From NCBI RefSeq assembly GCF_002379585.1, contig NZ_DFUE01000025.1, positions 8,014 to 30,603 on the forward strand: 22,590 nt of DNA, given 5' to 3'. Below the pieces are notes generated by a model, which was not told where the DNA came from, searched no databases, and worked only from the letters and a program-made list of their open reading frames with translations. The stretch comes from Pseudomonas sp. UBA4194 (lineage in GTDB: Bacteria > Pseudomonadota > Gammaproteobacteria > Pseudomonadales > Pseudomonadaceae). A program made the translations under genes and the position numbers. How positions within the stretch are numbered: position 1 is the first letter of the stretch; every line of letters begins with the position of its first letter. This document shows, piece after piece, positions 7,428 to 16,700 of the stretch.

Positions 7428-8108
7428 ATGAAACGTTTTGTATTGCTCGACACCACGCCCATCCCGGACAACGGCGGTGCCCTGTGCCTGTTCGAGTACG
7501 GCGAAGACTTCGTCATCAAGATCCAGGGCGGCGACGGCGGTCAACTCATGAACACCCGCATGCATGGGTCCGAGGACGCGCTGGCCGAGATTCCCTGTCG
7601 CAAGGTGGCGGGGCGGCCTGACTCGCGTGTGCTGATCGGCGGCCTGGGCATGGGTTTCACCCTGGCTTCGGCACTCAAGCACCTGGGCAAGAGCGCTGAA
7701 GTGGTGGTCGCCGAACTGGTGCCCGGCGTGGTGGAATGGAACCGCGGGCCGTTAGGCGAAAAAGCCGGCAACCCGCTGCAGGACCCCCGCACCGTCATCC
7801 GCCTGGAGGATGTGGCCAAGGTCCTGCAAGCCGAGCCGGCGGGCTTCGACGCCATCATGCTGGATGTCGACAACGGCCCCGAGGGCCTGACCCAGAAGGC
7901 CAACAGCTGGCTGTACTCGGCCGGTGGCCTGAGCGCCTGCGCCAGGGCTCTGCGCAACAAAGGCGTGCTGGCGGTATGGTCGGCCAGCGCCGACCGGCAG
8001 TTCAGCGACAAGCTGCGCAAGGCCGGCTTCAAGGCTGAGGAGGTGCAGGTGTTCGCCCACGGCAACAAAGGCACGCGCCACACCATCTGGATTGCACAAA
8101 AGCTCTGA
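7428..8108 (+). CDS. Spermidine synthase-fold (class I SAM-dependent) protein
   Basis: A 226-residue Rossmann-fold protein of the spermidine synthase/methyltransferase superfamily. The glycine-rich nucleotide loop is GGLGMG at 71-76, the acidic end of strand 2 is in AELVP at 95-99, and the substrate-side segment is DVDNGP at 146-151. It is shorter than true spermidine synthases (about 280 residues) and I do not see their full polyamine-site signature, so a polyamine role should not be assumed. It may be a methyltransferase of unknown target. It reads away from the proline-rich gene and toward dapE, which begins 132 bp downstream. No signal peptide is seen. Confidence 0.82.
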   Translation: MKRFVLLDTTPIPDNGGALCLFEYGEDFVIKIQGGDGGQLMNTRMHGSEDALAEIPCRKVAGRPDSRVLIGGLGMGFTLASALKHLGKSAEVVVAELVPGVVEWNRGPLGEKAGNPLQDPRTVIRLEDVAKVLQAEPAGFDAIMLDVDNGPEGLTQKANSWLYSAGGLSACARALRNKGVLAVWSASADRQFSDKLRKAGFKAEEVQVFAHGNKGTRHTIWIAQKL

Positions 8109-8240
8109 CAAGCGCGCCCGCCGGCAAGGGACTCACTACCTGGCCTACGGCTGCCGTCAGTGCTCAGCACAGGGAAAGCGGCGTGAGGCTTTTTGCTTTA
8201 AGCTATCGCCCCTTTGCCCGCCCCTGTTTCTGGAGTTCCC

Positions 8241-9392
8241 ATGACGGCCGTCGCCGACCTTTCGCCCACGCTGCAGCTCGCCTGCGACCTGATCCGCCGC
8301 CCCTCGGTCACACCGATCGACGCCGACTGCCAGAAGCTGATGATGCAGCGCCTGGGCCAGGCCGGGTTCACGCTCGAGCCTATGCGTATCGAAGATGTCG
8401 ACAACTTCTGGGCCACCCACGGTACTGGGGAAGGCCCCGTACTGTGCTTCGCGGGTCATACCGACGTCGTGCCAACCGGGCCGACCCAGGCCTGGCAGAT
8501 TGCACCGTTCGAGGCGGTCATCGACGAGCAAGGCATGCTGCACGGCCGCGGCGCCGCCGACATGAAAGGCAGCCTGGCCGCCATGCTGGTGGCTGCCGAG
8601 CGTTTCGTCGCCGATCACCCGGCGCACAAGGGCTCCGTTGCATTCCTGATTACCAGCGACGAAGAAGGTCCGGCACACCACGGCACCAAGGCTGTGGTCG
8701 AGCGCCTGGCCGCACGCAAGGAGCGCCTGGACTGGTGCATCGTCGGCGAACCGTCGAGCACCACCCTGGTAGGCGACGTGGTCAAGAATGGCCGCCGCGG
8801 CTCGCTCGGGGCGACCCTCACCGTCCGCGGGGTGCAGGGCCACGTGGCCTATCCGCACCTGGCGCGCAACCCGATCCATCTGGCCGCCCCGGCCCTGGCC
8901 GAACTGGCCGCCGAGCACTGGGACGACGGCAATGCCTTCTTCCCGCCCACCAGCTTCCAGGTGTCCAACCTGAACAGCGGCACCGGCGCCACCAACGTGA
9001 TCCCGGGGGAGCTGACGGCGGTGTTCAACTTCCGCTTTTCCACCGAGTCTACCGTCGAGGGCCTGCAGCAGCGTGTGGCCGCCATCCTCGACAAACATGA
9101 CCTGGACTGGCACGTCGAGTGGGCCTTGTCGGGCCTGCCCTTTCTCACCGAACCCGGCGCACTGCTGGATGCGGTGGCCGCCAGCATCAAGGACGTCACC
9201 GGCCGCGACACCCAGGCTTCCACCAGCGGCGGCACTTCCGATGGGCGTTTCATCGCCACCCTGGGCACTCAGGTGGTCGAACTGGGCCCGGTCAACGCGA
9301 CCATTCACCAGGTCAACGAACGTATCCTGGCCAGCGATCTGGACGTGCTGACCGAGATCTACTACCAGACCCTCGTGAAGTTGCTCGCCTGA
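8241..9392 (+). CDS. dapE: Succinyl-diaminopimelate desuccinylase
   Basis: A 383-residue M20-family metallohydrolase that removes the succinyl group from N-succinyl-LL-2,6-diaminopimelate, feeding lysine and peptidoglycan synthesis. The two-zinc site is complete by alignment from memory with Haemophilus DapE: His73 (GHTD), Asp107 (AADMKGS), the base and ligand pair Glu141-Glu142 (SDEEG), Glu170 (VGEPSS) and His356 (ATIHQVNE). The dimerisation lid follows residue 180. The ATG at 8241 has GGAG nine bases upstream. An in-frame TTG at 8214 would add nine residues without a better ribosome-binding site. The stop overlaps the start of rlmA (TGATG), so the two are probably translated as a coupled pair. 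Confidence 0.97.
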   Translation: MTAVADLSPTLQLACDLIRRPSVTPIDADCQKLMMQRLGQAGFTLEPMRIEDVDNFWATHGTGEGPVLCFAGHTDVVPTGPTQAWQIAPFEAVIDEQGMLHGRGAADMKGSLAAMLVAAERFVADHPAHKGSVAFLITSDEEGPAHHGTKAVVERLAARKERLDWCIVGEPSSTTLVGDVVKNGRRGSLGATLTVRGVQGHVAYPHLARNPIHLAAPALAELAAEHWDDGNAFFPPTSFQVSNLNSGTGATNVIPGELTAVFNFRFSTESTVEGLQQRVAAILDKHDLDWHVEWALSGLPFLTEPGALLDAVAASIKDVTGRDTQASTSGGTSDGRFIATLGTQVVELGPVNATIHQVNERILASDLDVLTEIYYQTLVKLLA

Positions 9393-10204
9393 TGCTGACC
9401 TGCCCGATCTGTACTGCCATGCTGGCCAACGCCGAAAACGGGATGGTCTGCCCCAGCGGTCATCGCTTCGACCGTGCACGCCAGGGTTACCTGAATCTGC
9501 TGCCGGTGCAGCACAAGAACAGCCGTGACCCAGGCGACAACCAGGCGATGGTGGAAGCCCGCCGAGACTTTCTCAACGAAGGCCACTACGCGCCGGTTGC
9601 CCAACGCCTGGCCGAACTGGCCGCCGAACGTTGGCCGCAGCGCTGGTTGGACATCGGTTGCGGCGAGGGTTACTACACCGCCCAGATCGCCCAGGCCCTG
9701 CCCCGTTCCGACGGCTACGCCCTGGATATCTCCCGGGAAGCGGTCAAGCGCGCCTGCAAGCGAGCGCCATCCGTGCACTGGCTGGTGGCGAGCATGGCCC
9801 GCGTGCCACTGGCCGACGCCAGTTGCCAGTTTTTGGCCAGCGTGTTCAGCCCACTGGATTGGGATGAAGCGAAACGCCTGCTGGCTCCGGGCGGCGGCTT
9901 GATGCGGGTGGGCCCGACAACGGGTCATTTGATGGAGCTGCGCGAGCAGCTGTACGACGAGGTGCGCGAGTACGTCGACGACAAGCACCTGCTGCAGGTC
10001 CCTGAAGGCATGCGGCACGCCCACAATGAGACCTTGACCTTCAAGCTCAAGCTGATCGATGCCCAGTCCCGCGCCAACCTGCTGGCGATGACGCCACACG
10101 GCTGGCGGGCCAGCGCCGAACGTCGGGCAGCGGTCATCGAGCAGCCTCGGCCGTTCGTGGTCACAGTGTCCATGCGATACGATTACTTTGTGCGGCAAGA
10201 CTGA
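9392..10204 (+). CDS. rlmA: 23S rRNA (guanine-N1)-methyltransferase RlmA type
   Basis: A 270-residue SAM-dependent rRNA methyltransferase. In E. coli RlmA methylates G745 of 23S rRNA at N1. The N-terminal zinc knuckle is intact: Cys4, Cys7, Cys20 and His24 (CPIC, CPSGH). QGYLNLL at about 31-37 is characteristic of the family. The SAM-binding loop DIGCGEG is at 87-93, and the FSPLDWDEAKRLLAPGG segment follows mid-protein. The ATG at 9392 overlaps the dapE TGA; the same frame stays open upstream, but the zinc motif begins exactly here. The closely related position-748 enzyme RlmA(II) belongs to Gram-positives, so RlmA(I) is the better reading. Confidence 0.93.
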   Translation: MLTCPICTAMLANAENGMVCPSGHRFDRARQGYLNLLPVQHKNSRDPGDNQAMVEARRDFLNEGHYAPVAQRLAELAAERWPQRWLDIGCGEGYYTAQIAQALPRSDGYALDISREAVKRACKRAPSVHWLVASMARVPLADASCQFLASVFSPLDWDEAKRLLAPGGGLMRVGPTTGHLMELREQLYDEVREYVDDKHLLQVPEGMRHAHNETLTFKLKLIDAQSRANLLAMTPHGWRASAERRAAVIEQPRPFVVTVSMRYDYFVRQD

Positions 10205-10217
10205 GCGAGCCTATTTC

Positions 10218-10595
10218 ATGCGCCAACCTGATATCGAGATTTACCTCAAAGATGCCGACGTCGATCACAAGGCCATTGCCGCCTGGCTGAGCGAGGCCTT
10301 GGGGCCGTGCAGCGCCTGGCAGCAAAAAGGCCAGACGTGGAAGTGCACCGCCGGCAACGTGCCCGTCACCTGGCTGCCCAAGGCTGTGGGCAAGTGGAAC
10401 AGCCTGTACCTGGAAAGTGACGCCACGCCCTGGGATGACGACGTCGCGTGCGCTCGTGCAGCGTTCAGGGCGCTGCAGGTGGAAGTGCGCTGCGCGCCGG
10501 GAAGCTGGGTGGAAGAAGAAGGCGAAGAAAGCGCCGATCGCTGGATTCGTGTAAGTGAAGATGGCGAAGAGGAGATCACCTGGCGCACCAGTTGA
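10218..10595 (+). CDS. Small conserved protein of unknown function
   Basis: A 125-residue protein starting MRQPDIEIYLKDADVDHKAIAAWL. It is acidic, with a run of Glu at about 100-110 (VEEEGEES). It has two Cys in the middle (GPCSAW, KCTAGN) and one near residue 92, but no recognisable metal motif, signal peptide or membrane span. The pattern of alternating strands with several Trp suggests a compact alpha/beta fold. The ATG at 10218 lies 14 bp after the rlmA stop with GAGCGAG upstream, so it is probably co-transcribed with dapE-rlmA. A longer in-frame start would sit inside rlmA. I do not recognise the family. Confidence 0.75.
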   Translation: MRQPDIEIYLKDADVDHKAIAAWLSEALGPCSAWQQKGQTWKCTAGNVPVTWLPKAVGKWNSLYLESDATPWDDDVACARAAFRALQVEVRCAPGSWVEEEGEESADRWIRVSEDGEEEITWRTS

Positions 10596-10617
10596 TAGGT
10601 TCAGCGGGGTGAGATCC

Positions 10618-10659
10618 GGGGTGGAGGCGCCGCAATACCCGCTCACCATCCTCCACCCC
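10618..10659. terminator. Hairpin between the small conserved gene and plsB
   Basis: GGGGTGGAGG at 10618-10627 is the exact reverse complement of CCTCCACCCC at 10650-10659, with a 22-nt loop. It lies in the 114-bp gap before plsB. There is no following T-run, so it is either a weak attenuator or terminator or simply an RNA structure ahead of plsB. Confidence 0.4.
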
Positions 10660-10709
10660 CGCCCCCGATAAAACCCGGTAAAGTGTCGTTTTTCTCCAAG
10701 CCCAGGCCT

Positions 10710-13193
10710 ATGACCCGCTCACCTCTGCACCGTCTCGTGTTCGGCACCCTGCGCCGTCTGCTGTATCTCTGGGTGCGCTCGGAAACCATCAATCAATCTT
10801 CGTTCACCCTGAATCTGGACCGCAGTCGTCCGGTGTTCTACGTACTGCAGTCACCCTCGATGGCCGATCTGGCGGTGGTCGACGCCGAATGCACCAAGGC
10901 CGGGCTGCCACGACCGGTGCTGCCGGTGTCCGTGGGCGACTTGATGGAGCCATCGGCGTTCTTCTATCTCACCCCTGAGGCCGACTGGCTGGGCCGCCAG
11001 GACAAGCGCGGCGCGCCGCCGACCCTGGCCCGGCTAGTTACGGCGTTGAGCCAGAATGCCGGCGAAGACGCTCAGATCATTCCTGTCAGTGTGTTCTGGG
11101 GCCAATCCCCGGCCAGTGAGTCCAGCCCGTGGAAACTGCTGTTCGCCGACAGCTGGGCCGTCACCGGCCGGTTGCGCAAGCTGGTGAGCATCCTGATCCT
11201 GGGGCGCAAGACCCGCGTGCAGTTCTCCGAACCCATCCACCTGGGCGAGCTGGTACAGCAGAACAAGGGCCACGAGCGCACCGTGCGCATGACCCAGCGG
11301 ATTCTGCGAGTACACTTTCGCAACCTCAAGGCGGCGGTCATCGGCCCGGACATTTCCCATCGGCGCAACCTGGTCAAGGGGCTGGTGCGCGATCCCATGG
11401 TACGCCAGGCCATCGCCGACGAAGCCGAGCGTGAAAAAATTCCGCTGCAGAAGGCCGAAGCGCAAGCCCTGCGCTACGGCAACGAAATCGCCTCCGACTA
11501 TACCTACACCGCCATCCGTTTCCTGGAGGTGGTGCTCAGCTGGTTCTGGAACAAGATCTACGACGGCATCAAGGTCAACAACATCGACGGCGTCAAGGAC
11601 GTGGCCCAAGGCAACGAGATCATCTACGTGCCCTGCCATCGCAGCCACATCGACTACCTGCTGCTGTCCTACCTGCTGTTCAAGAACGGCCTGACGCCAC
11701 CGCATGTGGCTGCTGGCATCAACCTCAACATGCCGGTGATCGGCGGCCTGCTGCGTCGTGGTGGGGCGTTCTTCATGCGCCGCACCTTCAAGGGCAATCC
11801 GCTGTACACCGCGGTGTTCAACGAATACCTGCACACCTTGTTCACCAAGGGCTTTCCGGTGGAGTACTTCGTCGAAGGCGGCCGCTCGCGCACCGGGCGC
11901 ATGCTGCAACCCAAGACCGGCATGCTGGCCATCACCCTGCGCAGCTACCTGCGCTCGTCACGCACCCCCATCGTTTTCGTGCCGGTGTATATCGGCTACG
12001 AGCGCGTGCTGGAAGGTCGCACGTATCTGGGTGAACTGCGCGGCGCCGTGAAGAAGAAGGAGTCCATCTTCGATGTGTTCAAGGTGGTGGGCGCCCTCAA
12101 GCAGAAGTTCGGACAGGTTGCAGTGAACTTCGGCGAACCGATCAAGCTGCAGGCCTTTCTCGACCAGCAGCAGCCAGGTTGGCGCGAGCAGCAACTGGCG
12201 CCCGAGTACAAGCCCGCGTGGCTGAGTGAAACGACGCACCGCCTGGGCGTGCGTGTGGCGCGGCACATGAACGAAGCGGCCGCGATCAACCCGGTCAACC
12301 TGGTGGCCCTGGCCCTGCTGTCCACCAGCAAGCTGGCCCTGGACGAGCGCGCCCTGGCGCGGGTACTGGACCTGTACCTGAACCTGTTGCGCAAGGTGCC
12401 CTACTCGCCTCATACCACGCTGCCCGATGGTGATGGCCGAGCGCTCATCGAGCATGTCCAGAGCATGCAGTTACTGTCCGAGCAGAGCGATGCGCTGGGC
12501 AAGATTCTCTATCTGAACGAACAGCACGCGGTGCTGATGACCTACTACCGCAACAACGTGCTGCACATCTTCGCCCTGCCGGGGTTGCTGGCCAGCTTCT
12601 TCCAGAGCGCCTCGCGCATGACCCGTGAGCAGATCCTGCGCTACACCCATGCGCTCTACCCTTACCTGCAGGCGGAGTTGTTCATTCGCTGGGAACAGCA
12701 AGACCTGGACGCTGTGGTCGACCAATGGCTGCAGGCGTTCGTCGAGCAGGGTCTGCTGCGCCTGGAGAACGAGGTGTACCTGCGCCCGGCACCCAGCTCC
12801 CGACACTTCGTGTTGCTGACCTTGCTGTCGCGAGCCATCGCCCAAACCCTGCAGCGTTTCTACATGGCCACGGCATTGCTGCTGCACGCCGGCCAGAACC
12901 AGCTCAGCGCCGAAGAACTGGAAGACCTGTGTACGATCATGGCCCAGCGGCTATCGATCCTGCATGGTTTGAACGCCCCGGAGTTCTTCGACAAGAGTCT
13001 GTTCCGCCATTTCATCCAGACCCTGCTCGATCAGGGCGTGCTGCGCCGAGACGCGGCCGGCAAGTTGAGCCATCACCCGATGCTCGACGAGCTGGCCGAA
13101 GGCGCTGCCAAGCGCGTGCTGCCGGCGGAGATTCGCTTGTCGATTCGCCAGGTCGCGCTACACCGCAGCGAGGATGCCGCCGACGGGCTGTGA
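10710..13193 (+). CDS. plsB: Glycerol-3-phosphate 1-O-acyltransferase
   Basis: An 827-residue inner-membrane-associated enzyme that transfers a fatty acyl chain from acyl-ACP or acyl-CoA to position 1 of glycerol-3-phosphate, the first step of phospholipid synthesis. The acyltransferase motif HX4D is His310-Asp315 (HRSHID). GGAFFMRR lies near 351-358, FVEGGRSRTG at about 387-396 and IVFVPVYIGYERV near 420. Length fits Pseudomonas PlsB. The ATG at 10710 (MTRSPLHRL) is preferred because known Pseudomonas homologues begin at this point. An in-frame GTG at 10683 would add nine residues (MSFFSKPRP). Neither has a strong ribosome-binding site. The C-terminal region from about 500 is the long helical extension typical of bacterial PlsB. 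Confidence 0.96.
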   Translation: MTRSPLHRLVFGTLRRLLYLWVRSETINQSSFTLNLDRSRPVFYVLQSPSMADLAVVDAECTKAGLPRPVLPVSVGDLMEPSAFFYLTPEADWLGRQDKRGAPPTLARLVTALSQNAGEDAQIIPVSVFWGQSPASESSPWKLLFADSWAVTGRLRKLVSILILGRKTRVQFSEPIHLGELVQQNKGHERTVRMTQRILRVHFRNLKAAVIGPDISHRRNLVKGLVRDPMVRQAIADEAEREKIPLQKAEAQALRYGNEIASDYTYTAIRFLEVVLSWFWNKIYDGIKVNNIDGVKDVAQGNEIIYVPCHRSHIDYLLLSYLLFKNGLTPPHVAAGINLNMPVIGGLLRRGGAFFMRRTFKGNPLYTAVFNEYLHTLFTKGFPVEYFVEGGRSRTGRMLQPKTGMLAITLRSYLRSSRTPIVFVPVYIGYERVLEGRTYLGELRGAVKKKESIFDVFKVVGALKQKFGQVAVNFGEPIKLQAFLDQQQPGWREQQLAPEYKPAWLSETTHRLGVRVARHMNEAAAINPVNLVALALLSTSKLALDERALARVLDLYLNLLRKVPYSPHTTLPDGDGRALIEHVQSMQLLSEQSDALGKILYLNEQHAVLMTYYRNNVLHIFALPGLLASFFQSASRMTREQILRYTHALYPYLQAELFIRWEQQDLDAVVDQWLQAFVEQGLLRLENEVYLRPAPSSRHFVLLTLLSRAIAQTLQRFYMATALLLHAGQNQLSAEELEDLCTIMAQRLSILHGLNAPEFFDKSLFRHFIQTLLDQGVLRRDAAGKLSHHPMLDELAEGAAKRVLPAEIRLSIRQVALHRSEDAADGL

Positions 13194-13254
13194 GGCCTGC
13201 GGCAGTCTGACCTATGCTGTTGTTCATTACTTGCCTATGCAACATGGAGACATT

Positions 13255-13656
13255 ATGAAACGTCTATCGCTGATCCTTCTGAGCGCCCTGATCGGCGCTT
13301 GCAGTTCCGTGCAAGCGCCTTCCAAGGCCAGCCTGGAAGGCGAGGCCTTCTATCTGCAACGCATCGCCTTGCCGCCGTCTGCGGTGCTGACCGTGAGCCT
13401 GCAGGACGTATCCCTGGCCGATGCGCCAGCAGTCGCCCTGGCCAGGCAGAGCGGGCCGATCACCGGTCAAGTGCCTCTGCCGTTCAAGCTCGAGTACGAC
13501 CCTGCCCAGGTCAAGCCTGGCCATCGCTACGCTGTCAGCGCGCGGGTGGAAGCCGAGGGCAATCTGCTGTTCATCAGCACCGAGCAGCACGCTGTGAACC
13601 TGGATGGCAAGGATCAGCAACCGCTGCGCATTCGCATGGATGCGGCGTCGCGCTGA
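13255..13656 (+). CDS. YbaY/YscW-like lipoprotein
   Basis: A 133-residue predicted lipoprotein. The signal peptide MKRLSLILLSALIGAC ends in a lipobox-like IGAC with the lipidated Cys at 16. The mature part is a beta-rich domain containing RIALPPSAVLTVSLQDVS and a later PLPFKLEYDPAQVKPGHRYAV segment, a pattern I associate with the YbaY/YscW family (PF09619). In type III secretion systems the YscW members pilot a secretin, but lone YbaY proteins have no settled role, and no secretin gene is here. Asp at position +2 is absent (Cys-Ser-Ser), which favours outer-membrane sorting. GGAG lies about ten bases before the ATG. It follows plsB by 61 bp on the same strand. Confidence 0.85.
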   Translation: MKRLSLILLSALIGACSSVQAPSKASLEGEAFYLQRIALPPSAVLTVSLQDVSLADAPAVALARQSGPITGQVPLPFKLEYDPAQVKPGHRYAVSARVEAEGNLLFISTEQHAVNLDGKDQQPLRIRMDAASR

Positions 13657-13679
13657 TTCAGCGGTGCAGGTAGCGAGCC

Positions 13680-13739
13680 CCTTCGCGACTTGACGCCGCG
13701 ACTACAGGAGGGGGCCGGAGCGGCGTCAAGCCGCGAAGG
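13680..13739. repeat. REP-type inverted pair at a convergent junction
   Basis: CCTTCGCGACTTGACGCCGC (13680-13699) and GCGGCGTCAAGCCGCGAAGG (13720-13739) are reverse complements with one mismatch, separated by 20 bp. The right arm with its flank (13717-13740) matches the REP-like units at the window start at 23 of 24 bases, so it is the same family in paired form. It sits between the YbaY-like gene (+) and the RND permease gene (-) and could stop transcription from both sides. There is no T-tract. Confidence 0.8.
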
Positions 13740-13767
13740 CCCCGCCCCGGTACCGCACAGCAACCGG

Positions 13768-16700
13768 TCACGCCTTGCGTACTCGGAACCACGCCGCGTA
13801 CAACGCCGGCAGGAACATCAAGGTCAGCACCGTCGCCACTACCAATCCTCCCATGATCGCCACCGCCATCGGGCCGAAGAAGGCACTGCGCGATAGCGGA
13901 ATCATTGCCAGCACGGCTGCCAGCGCGGTCAGCACGATGGGACGAAAGCGCCGTACGGTGGCTTCGATTATCGCTTCCCAGGCGCTCAATCCACTGGCGA
14001 TGTCCTGCTCGATCTGGTCCACCAGAATCACCGAGTTACGCATGATCATGCCTGACAGCGCGATGGTGCCCAGCATGGCGACGAAGCCGAACGGCTGGCG
14101 GAATATCAGCAAGAACATCACCACACCAATCAGGCCCAATGGCGCCGTCAGAAACACCATGATGCTGCGTGAAAAACTGCGCAGCTGAACCATCAGCAGC
14201 GTCAACACCACCACGATGAAAAACGGCACGCCGGCGTTCACCGAGTTCTGCCCGCGGGCAGCATCTTCCACCGTGCCCCCCACTTCCAGCAGATAGCCCT
14301 CGGGCAAGTGAGCGCGAATGTCTGCCAGGGTCGGCATGATCTGCCCTACCAGTGTCGCCGGCTGCTGCTGATCGTAGATATCACCGCGCACGGTGACGGT
14401 GGGCAAACGATTACGGTGCCAGATCACGCCCTCCTCGAAGCCATACTCCAGGGTCGCCACCTGGGACAGCGGTACACTGGCGCCGTTGTCGGTGGGCACT
14501 GCCAGGCTCCCCAGACGGGACAATTCGGTACGCTCTTGAGGCGTTCCGCGCACCAGCATCTCAATCAGTTCGTTGTCCTCGCGGTACTGACTGACGCTGG
14601 CGCCGGTCAGCGCGCCCTGGAGAAACTGCGACAGGCTGCGGGTGCTGACCCCCAAGGCCCGGGCGCGGTCCTGGTCGACATTGAGGAACACGGCCTTGCT
14701 CGGCTCCTCCCAATCCAGGTGCACGTTGACCACATGCGGGTTCTCACGCACCTTGGCGGCGACCTGGCGCGCCAGCGCGCGCACCTCATCGATGTGCTCC
14801 CCGGTTACGCGAAACTGCAATGGGTAGCCCACGGGCGGGCCGTTCTCCAGGCGAGTCACGCGCCCGCGCAAGCTGGCGAACTGCTCGTCCAGCGTTTCGA
14901 TCAGCCACACCCGCAATTGCTCGCGGTCTTCCAGGGTCTTGGCCTGGACCACGAACTGGGCAAAGCTGGTGGCCGGCAGTTGTTGGTCCAGCGGCAGGTA
15001 GAACCGCGGTGAACCGGTGCCTACGTAAGCCACATAGTTGTCGATGCCCGGTCGGTCCTTGAGCAGCGCTTCCAGCCGTTTTACCTGCTCGGTGGTACTG
15101 GCCAGCGAGGCCCCTTCTGCCAGCTTCAGGTCGACCATCAGTTCAGGCCGGTTGGAAGCCGGAAAGAACTGCTGGGGCACGAAGCGGAACAACAGAATCG
15201 AGCCGACGAATGCCGCCAGGGTCAGCACGATCACCGTCTTGCGCCGACGCACGCACCACTCCAGCACCCGCCGGACCTTGCGATAGAACGCGGTATCGTA
15301 AGGATCGGTGCTGTGCTGCCGGGCGGCATGCCGCTTGGCGAGATCCGGCAACAGCCGCTCGCCGAGGTACGGCACGAACAACACCGCCGCGATCCAGGAC
15401 GCCAGCAAGGCAATCGTCACCACCTGGAAGATCGAACGGGTGTACTCACCCGTGCTGGACTGGGCCATGGCAATAGGCAGAAAGCCAGCGGCGGTGATCA
15501 GGGTGCCGGTCAGCATGGGGAACGCCGTGCTGGTCCAGGCATAGCTGGCGGCCTTGAGTCGGTCGTAACCCTGCTCCATCTTGATGGCCATCATCTCCAC
15601 CGCAATGATCGCGTCGTCCACCAACAGGCCCAGCGCCAGCACCAGTGCGCCGAGGGAGATCTTGTGCAGGCCGATGCCCAGGTAGTGCATGGTGGCGAAG
15701 GTCATCGCCAGTACCAGCGGAATCGCCAACGCCACCACCAGACCGGTGCGCAGCCCCAGGGAGAAAAAGCTCACCAGCAGCACGATGATCAGGGCCTCGG
15801 CCAACACCCGCACGAACTCGCCGACGCCTGCCTTCACCGCTGCCGGCTGGTCCGACACCTTGCGCAATTCCATGCCTGCCGGAAGATTGCGCTGCAGGCG
15901 GGCGAACTCGCCCTCCAGCGCCTGGCCCAGGGCCAGGATGTTACCGCCGGGCTTCATTGCCACCGCCAGGCCGATGGCATCCTGGCCCATGAAGCGCATG
16001 CGCGGCGCGGCAGGGTCGTTGAAGCCACGCCGCACCTCGGCCAGGTCCTGAATACGGAAGGTGCGCTCGCCCACCCGTACCGGGAACTGGCGAATCTGCT
16101 CCACCGACTCGAAACGACCGCTCACCCTCAAGTGCACGCGTTCGCTGGGGGTTTCGAAAAAGCTGGAATGGGTAACCGCATTCTGCTCCTCCAGGGCCTG
16201 CTGCACGGCAGCCATTGGCAGCCCGAGGGTGGCCAGCTTGAGGTTGGACAGCTCGATCCAGATCTTCTCGTCCTGCAGGCCCAGCAGTTCCACCTTGCCC
16301 ACGTCCTTGACGCGCTGCAGCTGGATCTGGATGCGGTCGGCATAGTCCTTGAGGATGGCGTAGTCGAAGCCCTCACCGCTCAACGCATAGATATTGCCGA
16401 AGGTGGTACCGAACTCGTCATTGAAAAACGGCCCCTGCACACCGGGCGGCAGGGTATGGCGGATGTCGCCGATCTTCTTGCGGACCTGGTACCAGAGCTC
16501 GGGGATATCGGCCGAATGGAGGGAGTCCAGGGCCATGAACGTCACTTGCGACTCGCCTGCCCGGGAGAACGAGATGATCTTCTCGTACTCGCCCGTTTCC
16601 ATCAGCTTCTTTTCGATCCGCTCGGTGACTTGGCGCGCCACCTCTTCGGCGGTTGCCCCGGGCCACTGGGTCTGGATGACCATGGCCTTGAAGGTGAACG

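Noticed and set aside
7428..8108. Naming the gene speE (spermidine synthase)
   Set aside because: The SAM-type fold is visible, but the protein is short and the polyamine-site signature is not clearly present.
8157..9479. Long open frame on the - strand, 440 codons, opposite dapE
   Set aside because: Antisense to dapE with a complete zinc site; composition is that of a GC-driven shadow frame.
10683..10709. GTG at 10683 as the plsB start
   Set aside because: It extends the protein nine residues beyond the start seen in Pseudomonas homologues and has no better ribosome-binding site; kept only as an alternative.
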